DNA of 64,000 bases from CAVTWS01 sp963732655 (GTDB lineage Bacteria > Actinomycetota > Acidimicrobiia > Acidimicrobiales > SHLQ01). The DNA is taken from NCBI GenBank assembly GCA_963732655.1, contig CAVTAI010000001.1, positions 806,001 through 870,000 on the forward strand. Reading direction: 5' to 3'. Below, in pieces: positions 8,946 through 17,816 of this stretch; the stretch's first letter is position 1; every line of letters starts with the position of its first letter. The translations under genes were made by a program, and so were the position numbers. Below the pieces are notes generated by a model, which did no database searches, was not told where the DNA came from, and was given only the letters and a program-made list of their open reading frames with translations.

Positions 8946-9992
8946 TCAGGTGGTCGAGAAGGCGATGAGGCGGTCGAGCAACTCGCCCGGGCCGCCGCGG
9001 TCGAGGGCCGCGGAAGCAGCGGCCACGCCCTCCTCCAGGTCCTCCGCCACGTCGGCGACCACCAGACCGGCGGCTGCGTTGAGGACGACGATGTCACGGA
9101 CGGGCCCGAGCTCGCCGTCGAACAGACGGCGGATGATGACGGCGTTGGCCGCCGCATCGCCACCGACGAGGTCGACCGAGTTGGCGAGTGCGAGGCCCAC
9201 CTCGGCAGGTTCGAACATGCGGGTGGTGATCTGGCCGTACCGCAGGTCGTGGATGACCGAGGGGCCGGTGGTGGACAACTCGTCGAGGCCGGCATCGCCC
9301 GTCACGACCATCGAGCGCACCGAGCCGGTGGCCTGCAGGACCCGGATCATCCGCTCGCCGAGGGCGGAGTCGGCGACACCGATGACCTGCCGGGTGACCC
9401 AGGCCGGATGCGACAGGGGCCCGAGGACGTTGAACACCGACGGCACGCCGAGCTCGGCCCGCACCGGCCCGGCGTGGCGCATGGCGGCATGGAAGGTACG
9501 AGCGAACGCGAATCCGATGCCGAGCTCCCTCACGCACTGGGCGACGGCCTCCGGGGACAGGTCGATGTTGACCCCGAGCGCCTCCAGCAAGTCGAAGGAG
9601 CCCGAGGTCGACGACGCCTTGCGATTGCCGTGTTTGCAGACCACCGCGCCGGCGCTGGCGGCCACGAAGGCCGCCATGGTGGAGACGTTGAGCGCGTGGG
9701 CGCGTCTGCTCGGCGATCCGCCCGCACCGACGATGTCGATCGCGCCAGGCGGGATCTCCAGGGGCGAGGAGAACTCCCGCATGGCTTCGACCAGACCGGC
9801 CATCTCCTCGACGGTCTCGCCCTTCACCCGCAGCGCCACCATGAAGGCGGCGATCTGGGCCGGGGTCGCCTCGCCGGCGAGGATCGCGGTCAAGGCGGCT
9901 CGGGCGTGGTGACCCGAGATGTCCCGTTTGTCGCAGAGCCGACCGAGCACGGCCGGCCACCCGCCCACGTCGTCGATGGTCACGGTGTGCAC
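8946..9992 (-). CDS. trpD: Anthranilate phosphoribosyltransferase
   Basis: 348 residues, the full family length. TrpD transfers phosphoribose from PRPP to anthranilate in tryptophan synthesis. Family landmarks in order: N-terminal helical domain (ALTAILAGEATPAQIAAFMVALRVKG), NVSTMAAFVAA, KHGNRKASSTSGSFD, HAAMRHAGPVR, FNVLGPLSHPA, and the metal-binding DEL of GLDELSTTG. The PRPP loop is unusual: DIVGAGGSPSRR where the family has GTGGD plus a short linker. It lies 5 bp downstream of the DUF3501 gene and is probably cotranscribed with the rubrerythrin operon. No other trp gene is visible in the window. It could be a paralogue with altered substrate use. Confidence 0.9.
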   Translation of the reverse strand: MHTVTIDDVGGWPAVLGRLCDKRDISGHHARAALTAILAGEATPAQIAAFMVALRVKGETVEEMAGLVEAMREFSSPLEIPPGAIDIVGAGGSPSRRAHALNVSTMAAFVAASAGAVVCKHGNRKASSTSGSFDLLEALGVNIDLSPEAVAQCVRELGIGFAFARTFHAAMRHAGPVRAELGVPSVFNVLGPLSHPAWVTRQVIGVADSALGERMIRVLQATGSVRSMVVTGDAGLDELSTTGPSVIHDLRYGQITTRMFEPAEVGLALANSVDLVGGDAAANAVIIRRLFDGELGPVRDIVVLNAAAGLVVADVAEDLEEGVAAASAALDRGGPGELLDRLIAFSTT

Positions 9993-9997
9993 GAGGG

Positions 9998-10591
9998 TCA
10001 GCCGCCGTTCCGGAGGGTGGTCACGAGTTCGGTCACCGTATCCGACGTCAGTGGCGTGGCGTGACGGTATGCCGGGTGGACGATCGCCAGTGCGCCGCCC
10101 CCGCTCGAGAGCGCATCGACCTGAGCGGCCTCGAAGTCGAAGTGCACGTAGTGCACTGACGACGTGATCTCGGTACGGGTGAGCTGGCGGGCGTGGCCTT
10201 CATCGACGCGGCACCGCACGACACTTCCGTCGGCCAACTCGAACTGCACCGCCTGTTCGATGCCGACCAGGTCCGGGAGCCAGCGGCGCAAGTCCGCATC
10301 GTTGGTCAGCTCGAGCATCATGGTGGCGGCGAGCGTTCCTGGGTAGGGAACGAGCACGTTGTACACGTCGATCTCGGCTTGGATGCCGGCGTCGGTGTCG
10401 ATGCGTTCGACCCGCGCCATCTCCTGGATCTGGAAGCGGATCGTCTCGGCGTTTTCGAACACCAGGCTCACGAACGGCCCGATGGTGACTCGACGGCGGC
10501 GTTTGAGCTCGATGACGCGGCGTCGGAACTCGTCCCGCTCGCGTTCGTACGCTCGGGTGTCGGCGATGTCGTCGAGGGTCAGCTTGGACAT
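9998..10591 (-). CDS. DUF3501 family protein
   Basis: 197 residues starting MSKLTLDDIADTRAYERERDEFRRRVIELKRRRRV, matching DUF3501. Typical elements are GPFVSLVFENAETIRFQIQEM, YNVLVPYPGTLAATMMLEL and VHYVHFDF. The biochemical role of DUF3501 is not known to me. It is found beside rubrerythrin and CCG-type Fe-S oxidoreductases, as here, and is usually discussed as part of an oxidative-stress or iron-sulfur redox module. It lies 75 bp downstream of the Fe-S oxidoreductase gene and a few bases upstream of trpD. Confidence 0.85.
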   Translation of the reverse strand: MSKLTLDDIADTRAYERERDEFRRRVIELKRRRRVTIGPFVSLVFENAETIRFQIQEMARVERIDTDAGIQAEIDVYNVLVPYPGTLAATMMLELTNDADLRRWLPDLVGIEQAVQFELADGSVVRCRVDEGHARQLTRTEITSSVHYVHFDFEAAQVDALSSGGGALAIVHPAYRHATPLTSDTVTELVTTLRNGG

Positions 10592-10666
10592 GGCAGCCTC
10601 CTCAGGTTGCAGTCGGTGGGCAGATCGGCCGTGTTGTCGGCCGGGAGGAGTCAGGCGGCGAACCAG

Positions 10667-12019
10667 TCAGCCCCGGGGTCGGTCGACGCCGGCCTCGGGG
10701 GCGAAGCCGTACGCCCGGGCCACCATCTGGATGGGGTGCATCGGGTCAGCGCCCGTCTCGAGCGCGATGCCCCCGTTGGCCAGCGAACAGTCGCCCGTCA
10801 CGATCTCGCTGTCGGCGCGCTCGATGGCCTCGGCCATCTTCCGTGCGACCTTGCGGGAGATGTCGAGGTTCTCGGCTCGCAGGCCCCATGTGCCGTCGAT
10901 CCCGGAACATTCGGCGACGACGGACACCTTGGCGCCGGTGAGCTTCATGAGGTCCCGGCTGCGCAGCCCGATGTTCTGAGCCCGGAGGTGACACGGCGCG
11001 TGGTAGGTCACCGTGGCCGGCACCTCGCCGGTGAATTCGGTGTCGAGCGAGGTGTTCTCGGCCTTGTGGAGGGCGACGAGATACTCGGCCGCATCCTTCG
11101 TACGGTCAGCGACGAGACGGGCATCGGGGCCACCGACGTAGTCGACGTAGTCCTTCTTGAGCACATACCCGCAGGTGGGTTGGGGCACGATCACCTCGAG
11201 ATGATCGCCGACCGCATCGGCCGCCTTGATGGCCGCGGCCAGGACCGAGATGTTGGTGCGCGCCTGCTCGACGAAGGCCTCGACGTTGCCCTGATGCAGG
11301 TGCGGTGCCCCGCAACACACCTGACCCTCGGGCAACCGACATTCCACCGAGTTGTGCTCGCACACCTTGACGAGGTCCTGCCCGATGCCGACGTTCTGGT
11401 ACTCGACCTGACAGGTGGGGAACAGGGCGACGATGCCCTGACGCTCACCGGCGGGCCGGCCGCCTTTGCTCGGGCGCTTCTTGAACCACGTGCTGAACCG
11501 CTGCTTGGAGAACGGGGGCAACACGCGTACCGAGGCGATACCAACGGTCTTCTCCATGAGCTGGCGCGGCAGCGACCCCGGCTTGCCGACGCTGGCGTTG
11601 GCCAGAGGTGCCGCGAGCGAGCCGGCTTTGCCCACCAGATCGGTGCTCGCCAGCGCCTTGTCGGTGAGCTTGGTGCGAATCGAACGCTTCTCGTTGCGGA
11701 ACCGGACCTGGTCGGCCCGCATCATCAGGCGTGGGAAGTCGAGCGCCCATTCGTGCTGGTCGGGCGTGTAGGGGCAGTTGACGTAACAGAGCTTGCACTG
11801 GAAGCACTCGTCGATGACCTGGTCCTGCTCGGCGCGGCTCATCAACGCGGCGTCCTGGTGGGGCTTGTCGTCGACGTAGTCGAACAGCGTCGGGAACGAC
11901 GTGCAGAACTTGAAGCAGAGCCGGCATCCGTGACACAGGTCGAAGACCCGATCGAGCTCACCGCGCAGGTCGGTCTCGTCGAAGTACTTCGGGTGGAACG
12001 GGTCGTAGGTGGTGGTCAC
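10667..12019 (-). CDS. Fe-S oxidoreductase with two CCG domains (GlpC/HdrB-like)
   Basis: 450 residues. The N-terminal third holds two [4Fe-4S] ferredoxin-like clusters: CHGCRLCFKFC and, after a linker, CFQCKLCYVNC followed by P. The rest holds two cysteine-rich CCG domains (ALFPTCQVEYQ...CCGAPHLHQGN and TYHAPCHLRAQ...ECSGIDGTWG), as in GlpC, LutA and heterodisulfide reductase HdrB. Such proteins pass electrons between quinones or thiols and partner proteins. The start is a GTG at 12019 with a GGAG eight bases upstream; the reading frame is open further upstream but not coding-like. It lies between rubrerythrin and DUF3501 in one operon, suggesting electron supply to rubrerythrin (inference). 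Confidence 0.88.
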   Translation of the reverse strand: MTTTYDPFHPKYFDETDLRGELDRVFDLCHGCRLCFKFCTSFPTLFDYVDDKPHQDAALMSRAEQDQVIDECFQCKLCYVNCPYTPDQHEWALDFPRLMMRADQVRFRNEKRSIRTKLTDKALASTDLVGKAGSLAAPLANASVGKPGSLPRQLMEKTVGIASVRVLPPFSKQRFSTWFKKRPSKGGRPAGERQGIVALFPTCQVEYQNVGIGQDLVKVCEHNSVECRLPEGQVCCGAPHLHQGNVEAFVEQARTNISVLAAAIKAADAVGDHLEVIVPQPTCGYVLKKDYVDYVGGPDARLVADRTKDAAEYLVALHKAENTSLDTEFTGEVPATVTYHAPCHLRAQNIGLRSRDLMKLTGAKVSVVAECSGIDGTWGLRAENLDISRKVARKMAEAIERADSEIVTGDCSLANGGIALETGADPMHPIQMVARAYGFAPEAGVDRPRG

Positions 12020-12115
12020 GTTGGGCTCCGGGTGGATCGGGGCGCGCGGTGGCGAAGGACGCGCTGGTGTGGGGAGTCGATCAACGCTCGGCCGAGACGC
12101 CGAGCCGTGCTCGCA

Positions 12116-12152
12116 CCCCCGGGCCGCCGCCGTCGGCGGACGCACCCGGGGG
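12116..12152 (-). terminator. GC-rich hairpin between rubrerythrin and Fe-S oxidoreductase genes
   Basis: Inverted repeat CCCCCGGG (12116-12123) and CCCGGGGG (12145-12152) enclosing a second self-complementary stretch (CCGCCG...CGGCGG). It lies 28 bases past the rubrerythrin stop in the 160-bp gap before the next operon gene. There is no U-tract, so it may be an attenuator or RNA-stability element that lowers expression of the distal genes rather than a full terminator. Confidence 0.4.
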
Positions 12153-12179
12153 CGAGACGATCGGGCCGGGCCCGACGGA

Positions 12180-12596
<417 letters not shown>

Positions 12597-12612
12597 CGAA
12601 ATTCTCCTGGGT

Positions 12613-13071
12613 TCAACCGGTGGTTCGTTGGTGTGGAGAGCCCACACCGGCTTCGGCTCCGAGGCACGCACGACACGTGCCGCGAAAGACGATCTCGGTG
12701 GCGTCGACGTGGAACTGGTCCTCGAACGTCGACGGCATTCGTACCTCGGGGAAGTCGGCCGGCACGTCGATGACGCGTCCGCAGACGTTGCACACGAGAT
12801 GGTGATGAGGCTCGACCATGGTGTCGAAGCGCACGGCGCCCCCCACCACGTCGAGTTGGGCGAGCTCACGGAGCGCCACCAGATCGTTCAGCGTCTGGTA
12901 CACGGTGCGCAGCGAGATGGTGGGCATGTCGGCCACCACTGCCGCATAGACGGCCTCGGCTGTGGGATGATCGCCGTGCTCGGCCAGGTATCGGAAGATG
13001 CGTTCGCGCTGCGGAGTGACCTTGCCCCCACGGGCTCGCAGCAGCTCGCTGAGCGCTTCCGGTGACTGCAT
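12613..13071 (-). CDS. Fur/PerR-family metal-dependent repressor
   Basis: 152 residues: winged-helix N terminus (ARGGKVTPQRERIFRYLAEHG, HPTAEAVYAAV, TISLRTVYQTLNDLVALREL), the regulatory His-rich strand MVEPHHHLVCNVCGRV and a second C-x-x-C (CRACLG), which forms the structural zinc site. H/D residues at the usual PerR/Fur positions suggest metal-dependent repression responding to peroxide or iron. It heads the rubrerythrin operon and has overlapping palindromes in its promoter, so it is likely autoregulated. The ATG at 13071 is preferred (AGGG upstream); a GTG at 13080 is an alternative. Confidence 0.9.
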   Translation of the reverse strand: MQSPEALSELLRARGGKVTPQRERIFRYLAEHGDHPTAEAVYAAVVADMPTISLRTVYQTLNDLVALRELAQLDVVGGAVRFDTMVEPHHHLVCNVCGRVIDVPADFPEVRMPSTFEDQFHVDATEIVFRGTCRACLGAEAGVGSPHQRTTG

Positions 13072-13095
13072 GCCCAGCACCCTATCAGCATGATC

Positions 13096-13114
13096 TGTTG
13101 ATCAACAATTGTTG
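13096..13114. promoter_or_regulatory. Overlapping palindromes, probable Fur/PerR operator
   Basis: TGTTGATCAACAATTGTTG contains two overlapping perfect 12-bp palindromes, TGTTGATCAACA (13096-13107) and CAACAATTGTTG (13103-13114). This stretch is AT-rich against a very GC-rich background and lies 25-45 bp upstream of the Fur-family gene and upstream of the divergent FAD oxidase gene. Nested palindromes are typical of Fur-family operators, so it may control both directions. Confidence 0.6.
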
Positions 13115-13159
13115 TTGAAGAGCACACCCGGGAAGGCCTGCACGGGGAGGTACACGACG

Positions 13160-14650
13160 TTGGTCCCGCACTCCCTCCGGCCGGCTCCCCCACATGCTGC
13201 GCCCTCCGGCTCGGCCGCCCGGTGGCAGCCGCACCGGGTCGCTGTGCCCGCGGCCGTACTCGCCGAGCTCGACGGGATCTGCCCGGTCGATGGCCGCGAC
13301 GGGGTGCCCGGCGACGATCACCGTGACTGGTGGCCGCTCGGGATCGTGTGGGGGCACCAAGGGATTGTCATGCCCGGACCCGATGTGGTGGCGCGGCCGG
13401 CCGAGGTTGCCCAGGTCGCCGAGGTCCTCGCGTTGTGTGACCGCCACCGCCTCCCCGTCACGACGGTCGCCGGACGATCTGGTGTGGTCGGCGGGGCGGT
13501 GGCCATTCACGGGGGCGTCGCCCTCGACATGACCGGCCTGGCCGGGATCGTGGCCGTGGCGCCCGACGACCTCCTCGTCGACGTCGCCGCCGGCACCTTC
13601 GGCGACACGTTCGAAGCTGAGCTGCGGGTCGATCACGGCCTCACGGTCGGCCACTGGCCGCAGTCGATGTCGCTGTCGACGGTCGGCGGCTGGTTAGCGT
13701 GCCGCGGCGCCGGCCAGTACTCGACCCGCTACGGAAAGATCGAGGACATCGTCAACGGCCTCGATGTCGTCCTGGCCAACGGCCACACGATCACCACCGG
13801 TGGATCGCCCCGGGCCGCGGTCGGCCCAGACCTCACGCAGCTGTTCGTCGGCTGCGAGGGCACGCTCGGCGTGATCACCGGCGCCCGCCTCCGCGCCCGG
13901 CCGGTCCCTGCGGCCGAGGCCCGCGACTCCTGGTCGTTCCGTTCCTTCGCCGATGGCCTCGACGCGTGCCGCCGCATCCTTCGACGAGGCGCCACGCCAG
14001 CGGTACTTCGTCTCTACGACCGCGACGAGAGCCTCCGCAGCTTCGACCACGACGGTCACCTGCTCCTCATCCTCGACGAGGCCGACACGGCGATCGTCGA
14101 GGCCACGATGCGGATCGTCGAGTCGGAATGCCGCACCACGGCGACCGACCGGATCGGGCCGGCGCCCGTGGTCCGCTGGTTGTCCCACCGCAACGACGTC
14201 TCGGCCCTGGAGCGACTCGTCGGCCAGGGGCTCGTCGTCGACACCATGGAGATCGCCGCCCACTGGTCCCGACTCCCCGACCTGTACGAGGGCGTCCGCG
14301 CCGCCATGAGCGCAGTGGCCGGAACCGTGGTGGCGTCGTGCCACGAGTCGCACGCGTACCCCGACGGTGCCTGCCTCTACTTCACGTTCGCCGGGGCGCC
14401 GGAGCCCGAGCGGGCCGAGCGGTACTACGTCGACGTGTGGGACGCCGGGACGCGCGCCACCCTGGCCGCCGGGGGGTCGCTCAGCCACCACCACGGGATC
14501 GGGCTGAACCGGGCCCGCTTCATGCCCGGGGCCCTCGGCCCGTCGTTCGACGTGCTGGTCGGACTCAAGACCGCTCTCGACCCGAACGGCATCTTGAACC
14601 CCGGCAAGCTGGGACTCCCCGACGCGTTCGGCGACCCCGGTTGGCCATGA
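13160..14650 (+). CDS. FAD-linked oxidase, alkyldihydroxyacetonephosphate-synthase-like
   Basis: About 496 residues. PCMH/VAO-type FAD-binding domain in the N-terminal half (VARPAEVAQVAEVLALCDRHRLPV, GRSGVVGGAV, MSLSTVGGWLACRGAGQYSTRYGKIEDIV, GCEGTLGVITGARLR) and an FAD-linked oxidase C-terminal domain ending with SLSHHHGIGLNRA and LDPNGILNPGKLG. The His-rich HHH loop and overall pattern match alkyl-DHAP synthase/glycolate-oxidase relatives; the substrate is not determined. I chose the TTG at 13160 because a GGGGAGG lies nine bases upstream; an in-frame GTG at 13244 is an alternative. Divergent from the Fur-family gene. Confidence 0.85.
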   Translation: MVPHSLRPAPPHAAPSGSAARWQPHRVAVPAAVLAELDGICPVDGRDGVPGDDHRDWWPLGIVWGHQGIVMPGPDVVARPAEVAQVAEVLALCDRHRLPVTTVAGRSGVVGGAVAIHGGVALDMTGLAGIVAVAPDDLLVDVAAGTFGDTFEAELRVDHGLTVGHWPQSMSLSTVGGWLACRGAGQYSTRYGKIEDIVNGLDVVLANGHTITTGGSPRAAVGPDLTQLFVGCEGTLGVITGARLRARPVPAAEARDSWSFRSFADGLDACRRILRRGATPAVLRLYDRDESLRSFDHDGHLLLILDEADTAIVEATMRIVESECRTTATDRIGPAPVVRWLSHRNDVSALERLVGQGLVVDTMEIAAHWSRLPDLYEGVRAAMSAVAGTVVASCHESHAYPDGACLYFTFAGAPEPERAERYYVDVWDAGTRATLAAGGSLSHHHGIGLNRARFMPGALGPSFDVLVGLKTALDPNGILNPGKLGLPDAFGDPGWP

Positions 14651-14700
14651 CCATCGTCACAACAGGCGTTTCCGCGGAAACGCCTGTTGTGGACAACCGC
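14648..14700 (+). repeat. 53-bp palindromic repeat, copy 1 (ParB/Noc-site-like core)
   Basis: Contains a 32-bp perfect palindrome (14659-14690) centred on GTTTCCGCGGAAAC, followed by TGTGGACAACCGC. The reverse complement of TGTGGACAA is TTGTCCACA, identical to the DnaA-box consensus of high-GC actinobacteria. A second copy in the same orientation lies at 18526-18578, with about 45 of 53 positions identical. The core resembles parS (GTTTC-N4-GAAAC) and Noc sites (ATTTCCCGGGAAAT) but matches neither exactly. It begins inside the stop codon of the FAD oxidase gene. Confidence 0.75.
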
Positions 14701-14789
14701 CGGGTAGATCGGCATCGACGGTGAGCCCGCCACCGCTGGTGAGCCAGCCGGGCGGTGCATCCCGCCATTGGGACCGGCATCCTGAGGGC

Positions 14790-15167
<378 letters not shown>

Positions 15168-15309
15168 AATCCTTGAAAATTCTGAGAAGGAGAGGACACC
15201 CCAGGCCTGCTGGCAACTCGGTGGCAACAGCGCCGCCGGTCTGACAACAGGTGAGCCCGGAGGAGTTGGCGCTCCCCCGGCCGGGCGACCGAACTCTGGA
15301 GGTTCGGCC

Positions 15310-15777
15310 ATGGCCCACGGTACCTATGTACCTACTGTCCCCCCTCCCTGGTGGCCCGTCGTCGAGCCACTGCTCGACGAGCTCGAGCAGCTCCCACACC
15401 AGGCCCTACCTCTCGCGTCGGCGGCCGGCGCCCTCCGCCGGGCGCGGGCCCCTGTCTGTCAGCTCGAGCTCGTCGCCGGGGAGTGGGACCCGTGGCTCGA
15501 GCTCAGTCGACGTACCCACCTCGAGCTCGTCTGGCGTGACTTCCCGCGCAGCTGCCCCGCTCAGCTTGTGCGGCCGGCGGGCCTGGCGTGGCGCCTACTA
15601 GATGTCAAGCTGGCCACCTGGCTCGGCTGGGGCCAGATGTGGGAGACGCTCACGCATGAGCTCGTGCACGACGAGCGCGAGCTCTGGCCCCTGCTCATGG
15701 CCGACGAGGCGGCCGCCGAGGTCGAGGAGGCCCTCGTGCGGGCGATCACGGCCGAGCGGCTGGCAGGCCACCAGTGA
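15310..15777 (+). CDS. HExxH zinc-protease-like protein of the element (ImmA/IrrE-like size)
   Basis: 155 residues beginning MAHGTYVPTVPPPWWP with an excellent RBS (GGAGG seven bases before ATG). Near residue 117 is LTHELVHDERE, a zincin HExxH motif, followed by an acidic stretch (ADEAAAEVEEA) that could give the third metal ligand. Small HExxH proteins of this kind are common on actinobacterial phages and integrative elements, where ImmA/IrrE-type proteases cleave repressors. No repressor gene is visible beside it. It is the first gene inside the rnpB-integrated element, reading away from rnpB. Identification rests on the single motif and the context. Confidence 0.65.
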   Translation: MAHGTYVPTVPPPWWPVVEPLLDELEQLPHQALPLASAAGALRRARAPVCQLELVAGEWDPWLELSRRTHLELVWRDFPRSCPAQLVRPAGLAWRLLDVKLATWLGWGQMWETLTHELVHDERELWPLLMADEAAAEVEEALVRAITAERLAGHQ

Positions 15778-15804
15778 GCGGCTCGAGGGCCGACCTCCGA
15801 GCAG

Positions 15805-16593
15805 CTATCGCCCTCGGCCGTCACCCGGCCGAGTTGTGGCCCGGGTGGGGAGGGGGTGCCCGTCAATGCGATCCAGCACGGCCTGCCTTGCGGCCTTGAG
15901 CTCTTCCGAAGCGGCGTCGATGTCGGCATCCTCTGGGAGAAGGTCGGCTATGTCGGGGAACACGGCGCGGAGCGAGTGGGCTCTCGTCACCATGTAGTGC
16001 CGGAGCAACACCTGACGAGCCGTCGTGTACCGCTCCCATACCTCCCAGCCTCGGACCCCTGAGCGGCGTGCACAGATGTCTGCCCGGCGCGCCCCAGCGA
16101 AGATCCGCTGCTCCACCGCCTTCAAAACGGGCCTCATGCTCGCTATCTGGCCCTCGATGAAATCCGTCGATCCCGGCGCACCGCGTGAGTCCTGGGCAAC
16201 TGCAGCGGCTCGGACGTACAAGAGGAGGCTCGACAAGGAGATCCACATCTCATCTTCAGCCTCCTCAAGGTCGGACGAGAGCAGATCCTCAAGCTCGGCG
16301 AGCGAGTCCACTTGCAACTGCGCCTTCCGCACTTGCAACTCCTTCTCGGGCAGCTTCCAAAACTGATAGGCCGCGAAGGACAGGGCGCCCGCAGTGAAGA
16401 TCCCCGCGAACCACTCGCCCGCATTCCCCCAGACGATCCGGCCCGAGTCGTCGTCCGCCCACCAACCGACGAGGGCGAGGCCGAGGAGGGGCCAGCCGGC
16501 CCATCCGAGGCCGGGCCGACGCTTCATCCAGTACCATCCACGAGCGCGCCGCGCTCGTGGATCATCCCCCGCTGACTTAAGGCTTCGTCGCAT
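15805..16593 (-). CDS. Two-helix membrane protein with cytoplasmic helical domain, partner of SIR2-like gene
   Basis: 262 residues. Two predicted membrane helices near the N terminus (WPLLGLALVGWW and WFAGIFTAGALSFAAYQFW), separated by a short DDDSG-containing loop. A charged, mostly helical domain of about 170 residues follows (KELQVRKAQLQVDSLAELEDLL, AEDEMWISLSSLLLYVRAAA). I do not recognise a named family. The start overlaps the end of the SIR2-like frame by 17 bp, so the two are translationally coupled; an internal ATG at 16527 (MKRRPGLGWAGW) is an alternative start. Coupling to a SIR2-like gene on a mobile element suggests a membrane-associated defence or toxin component (inference). Confidence 0.7.
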   Translation of the reverse strand: MRRSLKSAGDDPRARRARGWYWMKRRPGLGWAGWPLLGLALVGWWADDDSGRIVWGNAGEWFAGIFTAGALSFAAYQFWKLPEKELQVRKAQLQVDSLAELEDLLSSDLEEAEDEMWISLSSLLLYVRAAAVAQDSRGAPGSTDFIEGQIASMRPVLKAVEQRIFAGARRADICARRSGVRGWEVWERYTTARQVLLRHYMVTRAHSLRAVFPDIADLLPEDADIDAASEELKAARQAVLDRIDGHPLPTRATTRPGDGRGR

Positions 16594-17603
16594 CTACGTA
16601 TCGCTGCAAGGCATCCGACCCCACGAAGGTGGAGTCAACTCGATCTCCAAACACCTGCCGATATCGATCGGCCGTGGCCTCCTTGACGTCGACGACGGTG
16701 ACCGGTCCACTCGGAAAACTAGTGGAGAGCAGCGCTCTGACCGCTGTATCGGCTGGCGGCAGTGAGTAGCCGATCACCACAAGTTCATCTGCGGCCCTGA
16801 GGGCCTGGTCTGCCAACCGCCAGAGGTTCGCGAAGAAGGCACTGGCGTAGAAGTTCGCCTTCGAGGTCGTAGGGGGAACGATGCACGGCTCGAAGATCAG
16901 ACCGAAGATCGTCAAGGTCGGCATATCCGTCGCTTGTGTTCATTACCTCTGGCCCCCAAGTCAGCTTGGGCCAGACCGTATAGACCGCCCGATCTGGACC
17001 GCTGGTCGGGCCGGGCCAATACCACGTCAGGGAGCCGTGGAGCTTGAGGAGCGGGAACCCACGCGGCCTTTCCGGAGCGAGCACTGCAAATCCGGACCTT
17101 GATGCGAGTGGCACCAATCGGCCTCGCTCAAAGTCGTGGCCCCTCAGGGGCTTCCTGCCATCGGTGTCGAACGTGTCGTAGTAGGCCTTTGCTGCCGACT
17201 CGAGAAGCATGTCGTAGTTGAACGAGATGACCGTCGAGGCATGCCGACCCATTCGCTCGACAAGCCCGGTGAGCCGCGGATCAGGGTCACGCGCCATCAC
17301 CAACGCTTGGCGCTCGTCGAGGACCTCCCCAATCGCCCGAGCGACCCTCAGGTAGACGACCCGATTCTCAAGGGCCGTCACTTCATCCATCCACGGCTGC
17401 TTCTCACCGAGGTATGTGAGCCACGCCTCGAAGTCACCGAGGAACGCTTCGGACTCCGGCGGCAGATGCTCGTCTCCTAACCGCTCTCGGATTGCAGCAT
17501 CAAGGTCCGGAACGAGCGGCATCTGTTGGTCGTCGGGCAAGTGATCCGAGACCGCCTTCGAACACCCTGCCCCAACGAGAAACACCTGCGTCCTGACCGC
17601 CAC
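16577..17603 (-). pseudogene. SIR2-like (SIR2_2) NAD-binding protein of the element, single-base frameshift
   Basis: From the GTG at 17603: VRTQVFLVGAGCSKAVS (Rossmann NAD loop), then ASTVISFNYDMLLES, then FPLLKLHGSLTWYW with the conserved SIR2 histidine. The frame then breaks near 16889. The family continues one frame over with IVPPTTSKANFYASAF, LADQALRAADELVVIGYSLPPADTAVRALL and a C-terminal tail. Deleting one G in CGAGCCG restores DLRPCIVPPTTSK. SIR2-like proteins of anti-phage systems (ThsA, DSR, Sir2-HerA, Sir2-pAgo) hydrolyse NAD+ on infection, giving abortive infection. This one has no visible extra effector domain and is followed by the membrane protein. It may be intact if the break is a sequencing error. 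Confidence 0.75.
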
Positions 17604-17816
17604 GGCGCCGATGGTAGGTGGCGGTGACGGGCCGGGGGGTGCATCGACCGGAAAGCACCCGGCCGTCACGCGGGTGTGCTCGACGAGCCGGGCGACCCAC
17701 CATCACGGCCGTCCGGTCGTCGAGCACGATCATCGGAGGCCGTCGAGTCCCCGTCTAGACCGGCCTCGCCGAGCCTGGGCGGTCTTGGCCTTGGCAAGGT
17801 CGCGCTCGGCCTCGGC

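Noticed and set aside
14659..14690. The 32-bp palindrome as a simple rho-independent terminator
   Set aside because: A terminator role remains possible, but there is no U-tract, and the 14-bp core and DnaA-box-like flank are repeated at 18526-18578, so a protein-binding site is more likely.
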